A stretch of 64,000 nt of DNA from Anadara kagoshimensis (GCA_021292105.1 CM037874.1:25284583-25348582), one strand, 5' to 3'. Positions 1 to 11,105 are shown, numbered from the stretch's first letter. The notes: generated by a model from the letters alone, not told the origin. Numbers and translations: made by a program.

Positions 1-304
1 ACAACTAGATTTAATTTGCTGGTATGTCACTGTTGTTTTGGGAATTTTAATGATCAAATTAGGAAAATTTAGTCATTTTTCTCCAGATGGAAACGACTTT
101 GTTCGGTAGTAATTTTAGGCAAAAAAAAATCAATACAACCATAATATGCCACACCATATGGACAGGAGATGGACAGACAGACATATTGTATGTATGATGG
201 TCATATAAAATACTATTAGTTAATTTTAGACAGATGTTTGGTTTACAATTAGGTTTTAGTGTTGACAATTTCATATCATTTTGTGGCATCATATCTGATA
301 TCTA

Positions 305-910
305 CAGTACAGACCTGCCGAAAGTTTAACACCGGAAAGGATTGAGTCTAAGCTTGGCCGTCGTATGGCTGAGATATGGATAGCTCAGTGGCCTAAAACA
401 TAGAGTGTAGATAGCCACTGTCAAAAAATATAGTGAGATAAAGCAAACAAAGGCTTTAAGATGAGCTGTTGATTGGTTGGTTAGTTGAATATTGCTTAAC
501 GTCACATCAGCAAATTTTCAGCTATTCGCGACGAGAACTATTTTATTAATCTCTATGGATTAATCTATGAACAAGTGTATATATGCATGTGAAGTGCGAG
601 TATGTTTTGTACTTAGTGACAGCGCACTCAGGACGACTTTAATGTGCTAGCTCACAGAGTCTGTATGTCTCAGACAAGCGTACCACTCCCCAAGTCACAT
701 TATACTGATAAAAGGTGAACCAGTAAAGGCCAATGGCAAGGAAAATTCACTTTCCCACATGTGGTCTGTGTGGGGCTCAAACTCACAGCAGTGAGAGACC
801 CTGGATTTGTAGACTAACGTCTTATCCATATGGCCACCGTGGCCTTTAACATTGTTGGATTCAGTGCCAATGTGTTAGTGTAGTGTTAAAATTTTGACAG
901 ACCTGTACTG
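305..910. mobile_element. TA-flanked DNA transposon remnant, family with CAGTACAG termini
   Basis: The left end starts CAGTACAGACCTGCCGAAAG and the right end is its imperfect inverse, ending GACAGACCTGTACTG. Both are flanked by TA at 303-304 and 911-912, as expected for Tc1/mariner-type insertion. No transposase is visible; the interior holds a SINE-like element (about 480-845). A second member lies at 21305-22177. Confidence 0.7.
480..845 (-). mobile_element. tRNA-derived SINE-like element inside the 305-910 transposon
   Basis: Read on the minus strand, a tRNA-like head near 845-770 has A- and B-box-like blocks (GTGGCCATATGGATAAG, GAGTTTGAGCCCC). The element ends in a GTGACGTTAA-type tail near 500, similar to other SINEs in the window. 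Confidence 0.6.
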
Positions 911-1211
911 TATATCAAATAAAGAAATATATGACGTTTTTATTAACACTTTAATTGATTTTTTTGTAATCCTTGCTATCATCTGTCTGGGCACAAACAC
1001 CTGCTCCTCAACCTATTAGGTATTTTTTATGTTCAAGCAGCCATACCATATCAGAGACAAATGAAATTGCTTTTTTAAAAGAGCAAATAAATCAATCACC
1101 TTGTTACAGCTGATTATCAATTTGTAATCCAATCACTATTTAACATAAAAAGGTCTGTCAGACTAACAGGAAACCTGATCTGATTATGTCAACAAACAGG
1201 TATACCGTAGT

Positions 1212-1411
1212 CAAATAACATTGACCTGTCAGCTTGACCTTTAGTTTAAAATTTTATTATGGACCTGTACATTCTGCCTACATTAATTCAAAGAGTAAAC
1301 ATGTGTAGTGTGTATATATTGACTGCGATTCCTAACATTATACATGTTTTGAGTGGACCCTCCTACATGAATGTTCCTAATAAAAGACAAGTGGATATGT
1401 CGATGTTGTTT
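1212..1411. mobile_element. Foldback MITE, family 'TGACCTGTC' copy 1
   Basis: About 55-bp arms in inverted orientation: the left arm contains ATTGACCTGTCAGCTTGACC, and the right arm is its inverse with AAAGACAAGTGGATATGTCG. The same arms recur at 8140-8662 (interrupted), 9691-9911, 10172-10416 and 34618-34865. Confidence 0.75.
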
Positions 1412-1552
1412 GTCTATAGCATAAATAACTACTTGTGGTCAATATTTACATCAATTTTTTATTAATACTCCTATCATTGTTCAGCAAAAACCAATGACAC
1501 CTGCTGCATATATATATATCACATATATCAGTAATGGGTTCTGAAATATTTC

Positions 1553-1685
1553 AAAAGCTGGGTACAGGAAACCTAAGTCACACCAAAGTCTTGAAACTGG
1601 TAGGAAAAAAACTGCAGGTTCAGACTGAGGATTAAACCTATGACGTTCCACACTATAGGCGAGTGCTATACCAGCTGAGGTTCAC
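1553..1685 (-). mobile_element. tRNA-like SINE fragment
   Basis: On the minus strand CAGCTGGTATAGCACTCGCC and the later GGTTTAATCCTC resemble tRNA A and B boxes, followed by a CTGCAG/A-rich tail. It is related to the copies at 1805-1912, 31507-31645, 41650-41752 and 45578-45690. Confidence 0.55.
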
Positions 1686-1804
1686 AAAATACTACATTCC
1701 TCCCCTGTTATTCTTGAGTTTCCCATGGGCATCTCACCCAAATTCCACCTGATGGCCAAACTTGCTAGTCTGCCACTTCTGAGAGCCACACTGGTTACCA
1801 AACT

Positions 1805-1912
1805 GTTACAGGAAAAACAAAAATACAGAGTCGGATGAGGAATTGAACCCCAAACTCCTGCATAATAGCCATTAGGCGAGTGCTCTACCAACTGAGCTAC
1901 CCTAAGACCACT
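1805..1912 (-). mobile_element. tRNA-like SINE
   Basis: The minus strand carries GGTAGCTCAGTTGGTAGAGC and GGGGTTCAATTCC at tRNA A- and B-box spacing, then a tail TTTTTCCTGTAACAG. The conserved boxes explain the open frame here; it is not a tRNA gene because no acceptor-stem pairing or anticodon arm can be completed. Confidence 0.65.
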
Positions 1913-2001
1913 ATATTTAAACACAGAACAGATGAAGAGCTTTCCTTCATGATGTGACATCTGCTTCATGATGTCACAATAAATGACTTAGCTATACAAT
2001 C

Positions 2002-2108
2002 CACAGGGGCCAGTTTCATAAAAAAATTTTTAAAAAATACCCATAAGTATACAAAAAAGAGTACTTATGGGTATTTTTCAAAGTTTTAATATGAAACTGG
2101 CCCCTGTG
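2002..2108. mobile_element. Foldback MITE with GGGGCCAGTTTCAT ends
   Basis: The 107-bp sequence is almost fully self-complementary: CACAGGGGCCAGTTTCAT at the left and its exact inverse at the right, plus an inner pair around TACCCATAAGTA. The termini resemble the longer elements at 20812-21021 and 40986-41270. There is no coding capacity. Confidence 0.75.
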
Positions 2109-2214
2109 ATACAACCTTAACCATCAGAATTCTCACAAAGCCCATTTGACTAACTCCCTTTGATGGTGTTTTATTACAGACAGGTTAGAATGTATTACAA
2201 ACAAAAATACGAAC

Positions 2215-2344
2215 CTCCTCCACTCTGATAGCAGAGATATGGAAACCTCCAGACATTTCCCAATCCGACAGAGTATCCGATCGCAGCGAGGAGAAACTCA
2301 AGTTTCTTACTCCAGTGATCACGTTCTTCTAGAGCCAGCTTCAT
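2215..2344 (-). CDS. SLC6 (family): SLC6-family sodium-dependent transporter, N-terminal exon only
   Basis: Seen: on the minus strand the frame from the ATG at 2344-2342 encodes about 43 residues. They begin with a short charged cytoplasmic start ([14 protein letters not shown]) and continue into [20 protein letters not shown]. Known: this is the hallmark TM1 block of SLC6 transporters for amino acids, GABA, monoamines, creatine and similar solutes. The unwound [10 protein letters not shown] stretch lines the sodium, chloride and substrate sites. The exon closes after GGAG at 2215 with a GT donor at 2214-2213, the usual position after the GGG of TM1. The open frame continues upstream to 2422, but the ATG preceding [10 protein letters not shown] is the natural start. 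An upstream acceptor inside the frame cannot be excluded. Inferred: the remaining exons lie at lower coordinates beyond a long intron or outside the window; I found none in 1-2200. The substrate cannot be called from this exon. Confidence 0.8.
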
Positions 2345-2429
2345 GATGATTTCACGTCCGCAAAGTAAAATATCAGACTCTCTATCTGTACAGAGGCTCT
2401 GTGTCACAAGTGTGTGCAGCAAATCTTTA

Positions 2430-3160
2430 GTCTGTCTTCATAAGAACACTTATTCTAGCTCAGGACGGTGACTTGTTAGCACAATGTAAAATATCTGGAT
2501 ATCCAACAAATCCTTAAAATAGAAAATTTAAATCAATATTTGATTTGTGTTATAAAAATATTTATGTCCTGTTTTTAAACCAAAGTGACTTAAAAACACT
2601 ACAAATTTTAAGAGTACTGTAATGGAACATTTGTTTAAATATTTTCTTAAATATGGCATAATCGTGCAAATAAATATTCATGATGTAAAAATCTTAAAGA
2701 GGTCATCTCATTCATTAAATCAGTCAGTCAGTTGCTTGGAGAATCAGTCAGTTGATCAGTCACTCTGAGTTAGTAGAGTGGCGGGTTTGTTGGTAGGTCA
2801 GATCGGAGTAATCATGTTTTTGCACCCTAATCAAGATGATTTTATATCTAACAATCAGTCCAGGAAACAAAGGTGCCCTGAGAACAAACACCAATCTTCA
2901 ACAAAGCAAACTATTTTACTGACAAACTTTCCCACACTTAAGGATCCGCCTGAGTGTGATTCAATTTCAAACTTAAAGCTACAAGCATGGTGATCATGAA
3001 TTAGACACCATCTTAGGCAGATTATCCAACACTAGGAAGCTAGCAATATATAACATATTTTGTTTACCACACCACCACATTAATCGTCTTAAAAGTTTAT
3101 ATTTTCAAAATATTCACAATATATATTAAACAACTCTCACTAATAATAAAAATATAATAA
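2430..3160. other. Gene-free AT-rich stretch upstream of the SLC6 exon
   Basis: I see no exon, recognised repeat or strong regulatory site. It would hold the promoter or a 5' intron of the SLC6 gene if the exon at 2215-2344 is the first coding exon. Confidence 0.5.
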
Positions 3161-3304
3161 TAATACAGTCAAACTTATCTATTAAGGTCACTCAAGGGAA
3201 CCAGTAAATGTGGTCTTTCTGGGCAAGTGGTCCATATATACAGTTTCAAATAACATGCATAAAGAGCAATTGGAAAAACATGAAGTTAAAAACAGGTGGC
3301 ATTT

Positions 3305-3692
3305 CAGGGTTTGTACAGACATTTGGACTCAAAATTTAAGGACTTTTTAGGGTCTTTTCAAGGTCTCATTTGCAAATTTAAGACCTAATCAGAGGGACAA
3401 TTTTATAAGAAAAACATTGGTGCAAATACAATTAAATCAATCAATCGCTCATTTCAATGTAATTTTATTTATTTATTTATTTATTTATTTTGATCAGTCT
3501 ATTTACAACCATTTCATATCAACACCTAATTGGCAAAATTCAAGGGCTTTTTAGGACCTTCAGGATAAATTCAAGGGCTTTTTAGGACCTTCAGGATAAA
3601 TTCAAGGGCTTTTTAGGGTCAGACTTGTTTTTAGGGTCTTTTTAGGGCAAACCTCAAAATTTAAGGACTTTTCCAGGCCTGTACGGACCCTG
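3305..3692. mobile_element. Nested inverted-repeat element with CAGGGT ends
   Basis: The left end CAGGGTTTGTACAGAC and the inverted right end (…GTACGGACCCTG) enclose paired AAAATTTAAGGACTTTT blocks. The CAGGG start resembles hAT-type MITEs, but I see no clear 8-bp target duplication. It contains a (TTTA)n run near 3460-3490 and a 31-bp tandem repeat at 3541-3620. Confidence 0.6.
3541..3620 (+). repeat. 31-bp tandem repeat, about 2.5 copies
   Basis: CAAGGGCTTTTTAGGACC starts at 3541, 3572 and 3603 with near-identical intervening sequence. Confidence 0.85.
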
Positions 3693-4276
3693 CTATATAC
3701 AGGTTTAAATAACATGACAAAGAGAGCAATCAGGATAAATTTTACTGGCCCTAAAAAGCAGGTAGCCAGTATATATACCGGTACATATAGAGGTGGCCTT
3801 TAAGTCAGGTTCGACTGTAATAATAATAATAATGTGAAGGTGTGAAACATGATAGATAATCATTGCTTCTTATTAAGTCAAAAATAGTTTTGTGGACAAT
3901 TTAGTGTAAAAACAGGTGCTGGGAAAATTAATAATAGCGATAAATTTACAAGTATGAACATTTTATACTTTATACACCTGTCAAATAACAATGCCATTTC
4001 AACGTTCAAAGTCGAATCAATATATCAAATTGTCTTCATTTCTCCATTAATAATATGTATGCTGGATCTCAAGTAGTTTATTCAAGGTGTTCATATGTCA
4101 GGATTTTTAACATCCTTTTAAAAAATTACCAATGGATAAAGAATGCATTTTTGACTTCATTAAAAAAAACATTTCTTTCAGCTGGTTAAATCTTTAGCTT
4201 ACTAAATTCTATCTACAATTTCACAATTTTTTTTTTTTTTACTTAATTGTCATAATCTAATAGCTGCAGCAGCATA

Positions 4277-4422
4277 GAAGTGCCAAATGAAAAATTAAAT
4301 TCATTTGTTGAAAGAATTAGTAAACCATTTGAACAAATTGGCTAAATACTCCGAATGAATTTATTCAATGGTTTGAATGATTTACTCACTTGTGTGAACA
4401 ATTTTTTTTCATTTGGCACTTC
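4277..4422. mobile_element. Short MITE with GAAGTGCCAAATGAAAAA termini
   Basis: An 18-bp terminal inverted repeat (GAAGTGCCAAATGAAAAA and its inverse) bounds 146 bp of AT-rich sequence with further partial self-pairing. No coding capacity. Confidence 0.6.
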
Positions 4423-4755
4423 CACGCCTCCATACTTAGCAAATCACAGCAATGGATTTATCCATTTTAACTAATCTACACAGGTGAAAATTATATTTTG
4501 AAACACTTTTCTTAAACTTTACCTGGAGTTTACATTACTAGACACCTTTAGTAGGCCTTAGGCTTGTAGGGACCCATTTTAATCTTTGCACTGTGGTGCT
4601 AATGCCTGTGAGTCAGAGATCCCAAAAACTAGACAGTATTAATTCAACTTAAAACATTACATTATCTCTCTATTTATTCATCCCATCTTATTAGTTGACA
4701 CGTCACATTTTCATACCTGCCAACCTATGGAGACTCCAAAGAGGGAGATCAAACA

Positions 4756-4804
4756 CCCCCCCCCCCCCCCCCCCCCCTTGACACTGCTGCTCTGGGGGGG
4801 GGGG
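4756..4804. repeat. C22 run followed by G11 run
   Basis: Twenty-two C (4756-4777), 16 bases of spacer and eleven G (4794-4804) form a perfect potential C/G hairpin. The flanking 4423-5440 holds no gene that I can support. Confidence 0.8.
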
Positions 4805-5439
4805 AGCTTTTGCATAACAATATTTATCTGTGTAAAAACTGACTAAAACACAATTCATATCCCTGTATTCAATTGTTGAATCTTCATCAAGGTTCAATAA
4901 TCTGCACAGAGACCCATAGCATAATGTTTCTCAGAGTTTTAAATAATATTTCCAAAATGGTAATAAAATTGAAAAAGTGTATCCACTGTCTGCATGTTTT
5001 TATTTTATTTCACTCTGTGCATAAATACTTTATGATTGAAGCTTCTGATATTTTTATGTCATTGTTGAGCAGGGCATTTTTTGTTCAACTTGCCCTGAAG
5101 TTTATGGTGAACTTAAAATGAACTTGGTAACTTCATGAATCCTAGCAGGTTATCTGATTAATATTAATACTCACAAATAATTTACTTACAGATTTATTAA
5201 TAGAAACAAACTAGATTACTTACAAAACTAAATGTCTATAAATATTCATGAAATACTTTCATAACGGCTGAAAGAAAAATTTAGATATGCAAATGAGCCA
5301 GTTTTTAACAGGAATTAGAAATACATTGACAGAAATATGAAAACAAAACTGATAGCATTCAGAATCCCGGATTACCTGGAAATTAAAATGATCCTAGAAT
5401 TGAACTGAAATTCAGACTGGAAATTTAAATGTATGTTTA

Positions 5440-5778
5440 TAGTTGACTAATGGTGTTTAACATCCTACTTAAAACATTTCACTTATATTGAGATGTCACC
5501 AGCTATAGGCAAAGATGCAGAATTTTTGCCTGTATGTTGTGCTGATGGTATTATACAGCAGGTGCTTTATCATGCCATGCCTGCCATGACACTGAACTTC
5601 GTTTATTTAAAGTTCCCATCGGAAAGAATTATACATTCATTTCATAACGTCGAGTATTTGACGAAAATACAGTCACTACCGACTTTCAAGTCTAGTACGT
5701 TAGACTTAGTCAGGGCTTGAACCCACAACCTTCCATCTATTAAATAAGCTTTTTACCAACTGAGCTACTGCAGTGGTG
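5440..5778 (-). mobile_element. SINE-like element, 'GACGTTAAAC' tail family
   Basis: On the minus strand a tRNA-like head (GTAGCTCAGTTGGTAAAAAGC, B box GGTTCAAGCCC) is followed by the conserved body. The tail is seen here as TGGTGTTTAACATCC on the plus strand. Full-length relatives lie at 19781-20112, 42683-43015 and 44523-44870. Confidence 0.7.
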
Positions 5779-5944
5779 GCATGTATGTACATATAGTATA
5801 CTATTAGTTACCATGGGAATCTACTATACTATTTATTTGGAGGTTTTTGTGACATCATAAAATGAATTTATAATATCATAAAATACCTAACAAATAGTAA
5901 AATAGCTATCCCATAATCTAAAAGGTTGTCAAAACAGAAGGGAA

Positions 5945-6308
5945 GTGAAACTAGAGGCTCCCAGGAGCCTGTATAGCTCACCGAGGTAAAGTTGTTGCAG
6001 AATGAAAATCAACAGATTGTCTAACGTTTGGTTCCAATTGGCTCAGTAGTTTCAGAGAAAAATATCTTTAAACATATTTTTCCATAGGGTCCAATGTTAA
6101 TCTATGGTCCCCGCTGGCGGCCATCTTGGATTAGGTGCGGACATGTCGGACACAATTTTTAAAGTAAACCACCCAAGGACTATTGTGACAAAGTTTGGTT
6201 GCAAATGGCCCAGCGGTTTCTGAGTTGTACTTTAACGACGGACGGACGACGACGGCGGACACAAAGTGATGGCAAAAGCTCACATGGCCTTTTAGGCCAG
6301 GTGAGATA
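5945..6308. mobile_element. Helitron-like repeat, short copy
   Basis: It starts AGGCTCCCAGGAGCC and ends with a small hairpin TGGCCTTTTAGGCCA followed by GGTGAGATAATAAT. Two NGGCGGCCATCTTG-type and 'GACGGACGACGACGG' blocks match the longer element at 15016-16293. The minus-strand frame here is repeat sequence, not a gene. Confidence 0.5.
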
Positions 6309-6343
6309 ATAATATTAAAATTCAAATTTAAATTCAAAATAAG

Positions 6344-6475
6344 AATGTTGAGATTCTCAAAAGTACTATTAGAAGATTATATATACCAATGTTGAGATTC
6401 TCAAAAGTATTATTAGAAGATTATATATACCAATGTTGAGATTCTCAAAAGTACTATTAGAAGATTATATATACA
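6344..6475 (+). repeat. 44-bp tandem repeat, 3 copies
   Basis: AATGTTGAGATTCTCAAAAG starts at 6344, 6388 and 6432; the copies are nearly identical. Confidence 0.9.
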
Positions 6476-6640
6476 TCTTTATAACAAATGACACCTTTCT
6501 AACAAAAATTAAATTCTAGTAAATTTACATTCAAGTAATGTGAAATGATCATCTTCATATTAAAATTATAGGGCAGTAAATACAATATCTTTGAGTTATG
6601 GGAGAAGACCAAACAACAGTCTATAGAGATATAGCTATCA

Positions 6641-6889
6641 AAACGGAAATGGCGATGGATAGGACACACACTGCGAAAAACCAACAAATTCAATCACACA
6701 ACAAGGGCTTCAGTGGAACCCTCATAGGAGAAAAATAGTCAGAAGGCCAAAAAACACCTTGCAGAGAAACTAGCAAACAGAATGACAGAAAGGGCTATAA
6801 ATGGCAAGATCGGGAATAGAACTAGATGGAGAAGTGTTGTCGATGGCCTATGTGCCTGCCTTGTACCACAGGCAAAACAACTGACATAA
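6641..6889 (+). pseudogene. Decayed LINE reverse-transcriptase ORF, C-terminal end
   Basis: The plus frame reads KRKWRWIGHTLRK, then after one internal stop a lysine-rich block, then TRWRSVVDGLCA and a stop. Known: RWxWIGHxLR … RxRWRxxVxGLC is the typical C-terminal pattern of non-LTR retrotransposon ORF2 proteins. Only this last portion is recognisable and it is disrupted, so it is a dead 5'-truncated copy. Confidence 0.6.
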
Positions 6890-6899
6890 CAACAAAAAC

Positions 6900-8130
6900 A
6901 TTAACAAATAAAAAATATCTCAAAGTCTAAAAATAAAATCAGGAGTAAATAGCATATTCTATATACATTGCAAGACAACAGAATTAAGTATATCATACAT
7001 AAACCATAACAATTAGTAGTTTCAATATTTAACAGGAAAGAGGAATTACCTTTAAGAAGTCCACTTCCTCACCAAATGCCGTACTATCAGGATTGAATCT
7101 TGCCCACCCTAGTGAAAAGCAAGTGTTCAGAACCACACGGCTAAATGGTTCAGACCACAAAGTCTGGCAGTAAATCACTATACCGGTATTATACAACACC
7201 ACAACAACGTGACTAGCTCAGCCCTGATACATGTACAAGTAAAAGTCAATCAGCTACCAGTGAAACTCTGAACACTCTGGAGATTTAAAATTTCATATCT
7301 TCTTATTTAGAATTTCACAGATGAACATATTTTGTTATCAATATAAATGAGTTTTGTTTAAAAGAGGTGTTGCGTGGACACATAACCTCTAACAATAGGC
7401 TAAATAATGAAATTCTACGAATTATGATGCATGGATGCATTTGCAAAAAATAGGCAAGTGCAAAGCTAAATTCTGAAATTCTCAGAACATCTGTAATTTA
7501 AAAGATAGTGATACATAAACAAATTTTCAAAATACAGGTAATTATAAGTGCTAAAATATATATACCTGTATAAGCTAAATACTAAAATTCTCAGTACACC
7601 TGTACCTGGAACAACTAATTTGCCAGGTGCTCTTAAATCTACCTTTCTAACTAAGTAGGTTTTAGTATGAAAAAGTCTTCAATTTGTTTAAATAAGACAT
7701 GTACATCTTAAAAATTATTAAATTGCAGGTTTTACAAAGTGAAAATAAATGGCATGTTTACAATTAAAGTGTGAATAATTTGGCAACTCCATCACCTCTA
7801 TCTTACCTGTTGATAATTTCACCTGTCGTAAGAAGTAACACAAACTAAAACTGTTAGCTGTGAGAAATGTGTTACAATATCCTGATCTTGTTAGACTTAA
7901 TAGCTTAGGATATGACAGACTCACTGAATAAGTCCGGATGTCAGAAACCATATAAAATATATAGATAGCATTAAAAGCCGATATCAAATTAGAAAAAAAT
8001 TACTTTGCACTTTTAAATGATATCATGGCCAATAAAAACAGACTTTAGAATTATGATGTAAAAATAATCCATGGAATTTAAAAAAAGATTATGAATGTAA
8101 TAACATTATGTATTGTATTTACCAGTATAG
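6900..8130. other. Gene-free stretch
   Basis: AT-rich sequence with scattered short open frames. I recognise no exon or repeat family. Confidence 0.5.
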
Positions 8131-8139
8131 GCATACCAA

Positions 8140-8662
8140 AACCTGCCCTCTTAACCTTTAACTTAAATATTTATTATGGGCTAGTATATTTATAACCCTC
8201 CTCCCTGCAAACTAGTTTGAAGGGGGTATATAGGAATCACCATGTATGTCTGTCTGTCTATGTAAAATTGTGTCCGGGCCATAACCACATCAATGCTTTG
8301 GATGACTGTCATAAAACATCACATGAATAATCTTCATGGTCCAAAGATGTGTCATGACCTTGAACCAAGGTCATATCAGAAAGGTAAAGTTCGTGGGAAA
8401 ACATTAAATGTTGGGGGCATGGGGGGGGGGGGGGTTATTTCACCTACGTCAAGGGAAACACTAATTCAAACACATATCCATATGTAAAATCAACAGCTGG
8501 GAAACACTAACCTAAAGTTTAGGCACCATGGGGACAAGTTCAATGCATTGTGTCTGCATTCACTGCAAATCCTACCAACAATATTGGACTGATCATCCTA
8601 TATGAAAACCAGTATTCCTAATAAAAGGTCAAGAATACAGGTCAATGTTGTTTGCCTTGACA
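8140..8662. mobile_element. 'TGACCTGTC' foldback MITE copy 5, interrupted
   Basis: The left arm (TTAACCTTTAACTTAAATAT) ends near 8190 and the right arm (TTCCTAATAAAAGGTCAAG … CAGGTCAATGTTGTTTG) ends near 8662. The sequence between is a separate dispersed repeat (8200-8450). Confidence 0.55.
8200..8450 (+). repeat. Dispersed repeat also present inverted at 52795-52945
   Basis: Shared blocks include CATGGTCCAAAGATGTGTCA, TGACCTTGAACCAAGGTCAT and ACATTAAATGTTGGGGGC; the second copy reads the complement. It ends in a G14 run (8421-8434). A TCTGTCTGTCT segment lies near its start. Confidence 0.65.
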
Positions 8663-9185
8663 TAGCTAAATGGTATAGTTTTATATTATCCCTGTAATTC
8701 CCAATATAGCACAGACCAAAATACCATGTAAACCATAAAATTATAGGAATTACAAAATTAAAAAGCTAATTTTGGATACAACAGTATTTTGTAATTAAAC
8801 TACCAGTGTGCCAAACATGTCAACCTCATAAAGTACAGACTATGCACAATGTAACAAAAGAATTTTGTTTTAATACCAAACATTAAAATAAAGTCCTGTT
8901 TTTAATACCAAACATTAAAATAGAATCCTATCATAAAATAAATATGATGACATAACATTACATTAAATGTTACAATGTTAAATATGTATTTAACATTTTA
9001 AACAATTTAAAAAAAATACATGAAGCTATTTGATGAAAAAAATTCCCTCTAATTGCTACTGGTAAAATATAATTAATAGCGTAACAAGAAGGGGATAAAA
9101 GCAAGATTAGGCTGAGGATTGGACACCAGACATTAAGTCGACTACAGTCCAACTACAACATCCATGAGACATTATATCGACAATA

Positions 9186-9366
9186 CAGCCCAACCTGCCT
9201 TAAAAGCCACATCTATATAAGGGCCACCTGCTTATAAAGGCCAGTGGAATTGTATCCTAATTGTTCTTTATTCATATTCTTTGAACCTGTATATAAAGGC
9301 CACCTGTCCATTGAAAGGCCAGATTTACTGGTTCCCTTGGGTGGCTGTTATAGGCAGGTTTGACTG
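9186..9366. mobile_element. TA-flanked MITE, CAGTCAAAC family
   Basis: The ends pair as CAGCCCAACCTGCCTTAAAAG and the inverse GGCAGGTTTGACTG. Inner blocks TATAAAGGCCACCTG repeat in both orientations. The left end is preceded by TA. Confidence 0.65.
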
Positions 9367-9690
9367 CAGTCTGATACTCTACCAACACAGCTACCAAGAC
9401 TTCTTATGAACAGAAAGAGGGAGAGGTAAAGCAATCAACAACACATCTACTCCCACCATCCATCATCTAACCAACTCCACCAAGTAAACAACTACTTGCT
9501 AGATCAATCAATCAATCAATCGATCAACCACAAAAATCAGTTTATATAGGGCTTACTTTGAAACAAATTTATGTCACAAACAAGGTTTAAAAATGGAGAA
9601 TTGATCTTTTAAATAAGAGGAAACAATAAAATCAACCACTCAAAAATTAAAGGTCAATACATACCTTGCTTCTTTTATGTAAAGTTTAGG

Positions 9691-9911
9691 TAAACAGCAT
9701 TGACCTGTCCACTTGACCTTTTGTTTGGAATATTTATATAGGAGAATCCACCCAATACATGGGTAGTGTTAGGATTCAGTTACTGCATACACAATGCATT
9801 TAATGTTTTACTCTTAAAACAGTTATGATGTAATTGTTTTCCTTATATGAAATGCACTGGTCCATCATAAATATTTAAATTAAAGGTCAAGTGGACATAT
9901 CAATGTTTCTG
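9691..9911. mobile_element. 'TGACCTGTC' foldback MITE copy 2
   Basis: The left arm starts TAAACAGCATTGACCTGTCC; the right arm ends AAGGTCAAGTGGACATATCA. It overlaps a perfect palindrome at its right edge (9905-9944). Confidence 0.7.
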
Positions 9912-9944
9912 TTCTATCCGGACAGAACCGGATAGAACAGAAAC
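9905..9944. repeat. Perfect 17-bp-stem palindrome
   Basis: GTTTCTGTTCTATCCGG is followed by a 6-nt loop (ACAGAA) and the exact inverse complement. Confidence 0.9.
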
Positions 9945-10171
9945 TACTTTAAAGTACTTCATTAAAATGGACCAGAGAGGCGAAAAGCCTATAGTGGTTT
10001 CTACAGACAGGTAACAGGTAACAACATTGCTTGTCTATATACTTATGATACATAACTATATTTAATAAACACAAATAAGTACACAATCTACTGTGGTCAT
10101 TATTGGCTAGTTGATAACAAGGTGAAAACTGTTAACACATTTCAGAGACAAATAAAATTAATATGGTATAG

Positions 10172-10416
10172 GTAAACAACATTGACCTGTCCGTTTGACC
10201 TTTCATTAGGAATATTCATATAGGAGGGTCCAACCAATAAATGGGTAGTGTTATGATCCAAGTTAACACATATACAGTGCACAGGTTTACTCTATGAGGC
10301 GAGTATATCTCATGATGTATACAAAATAAACACTTGTGCTCCCTATACATAGATGTAATTGGTCTGTGATAAATATTTAAATGAAAGGTCAAGCAGACAG
10401 GTCAAAGTTGTTTGTA
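10172..10416. mobile_element. 'TGACCTGTC' foldback MITE copy 3
   Basis: The left arm is GTAAACAACATTGACCTGTC; the right arm ends AGACAGGTCAAAGTTGTTTG. The centre retains CCAATAAATGGGTAGTGTTA, shared with copy 2. Confidence 0.75.
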
Positions 10417-10506
10417 ACCTATAAAAAGGTTGATACTTTGTATGTATACATAATTTACCTCCATTTTCCAAGTAAATTAATTTTATTTACAACTAAATGC
10501 CAGTGC

Positions 10507-10860
10507 TCTCTTAGTACCAATAAACCAGCAAAATTAGTCCTTGAAACATTTGAAACCCATTGTAGACCCATTTAGTTAATTAAGTTTACTCAGGATTAAA
10601 ACATAGTAGTCTCTTAGTATCATTAAATCAGCAGAATTAGTCCTTGAAACAACTGAAACCCAACAGAACCCTTAAAGTACTTCAAGCAATATTAGAGCCC
10701 TTACAACTGAAATCCAGTAGGCCAACTACCAAAAGTAGTCCTTAAAACAATTGAAACCCAATGGAACCCCTTAAGAACTAAAAGCAAAATTAGATTCCTT
10801 ACAACTGAAATCAAGTGGACCCTTAGGAGTACAAGCAAAATTGGTCCTCACACATAAAGA
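10507..10860 (+). repeat. Degenerate tandem repeat, about 130 bp, 2-3 copies
   Basis: The phrase AATTAGTCCTTGAAACA…GAAACCCA recurs near 10535, 10637 and 10740 with similar spacers (TTACAACTGAAATC). Copies are diverged. Confidence 0.6.
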
Positions 10861-10964
10861 GTCCTACTAAATATACAAGCTTTAACCATGAGGATTTTCT
10901 TACAAATGAGACCAATGTCTGCATTGGTAACAAGTCCCGCTATATGTTCTTATATTAAAAAACA

Positions 10965-11105
10965 AACATACAAATCAATTTCCAAACTATAATCCTAAAG
11001 CAAAGTAAAAACTTTAAAACTGTAAATTAATTTCAATGTGTGAGCTTCCACCAGGGAAGCGAGACTGGGACTGCTCCAGAAGAAAGAGCACTTCCTGTTT
11101 AGCTA
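10965..11105 (+). repeat. Dispersed repeat 'CAAAGCAAAAACTTTGAA' family, copy 1
   Basis: It shares CCAAAC…AATCC…AAAGCAAAGTAAAAACTTT, then GCTTCCACCAGGGAAGCGAG and CACTTCCTGTTT, with copies at 13640-13775, 20505-20642 and 56122-56240. It resembles the end of the minisatellite at 59770-60420. Confidence 0.6.

Larger units (their letters stand above)
3166..3817. mobile_element. TA-flanked MITE (CAGTCAAAC termini) split by a second element
   Basis: The outer ends CAGTCAAACTTATCTATTAA and the inverse GCCTTTAAGTCAGGTTCGACTG are flanked by TA on both sides (3164-3165 and 3818-3819). The same family occurs at 9186-9366 and 31924-32097. It is interrupted at about 3305-3692. Confidence 0.65.

Noticed and set aside
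1805-1912. tRNA gene
   Set aside because: A- and B-box sequences are present but no complete cloverleaf with acceptor stem; many diverged relatives with tails indicate a SINE. The same holds for 31507-31645, 41650-41752, 44523 and 45578.
1-2200. Further SLC6 exons on the minus strand
   Set aside because: I looked for later transmembrane segments of the family and saw none; the region is filled by repeats.
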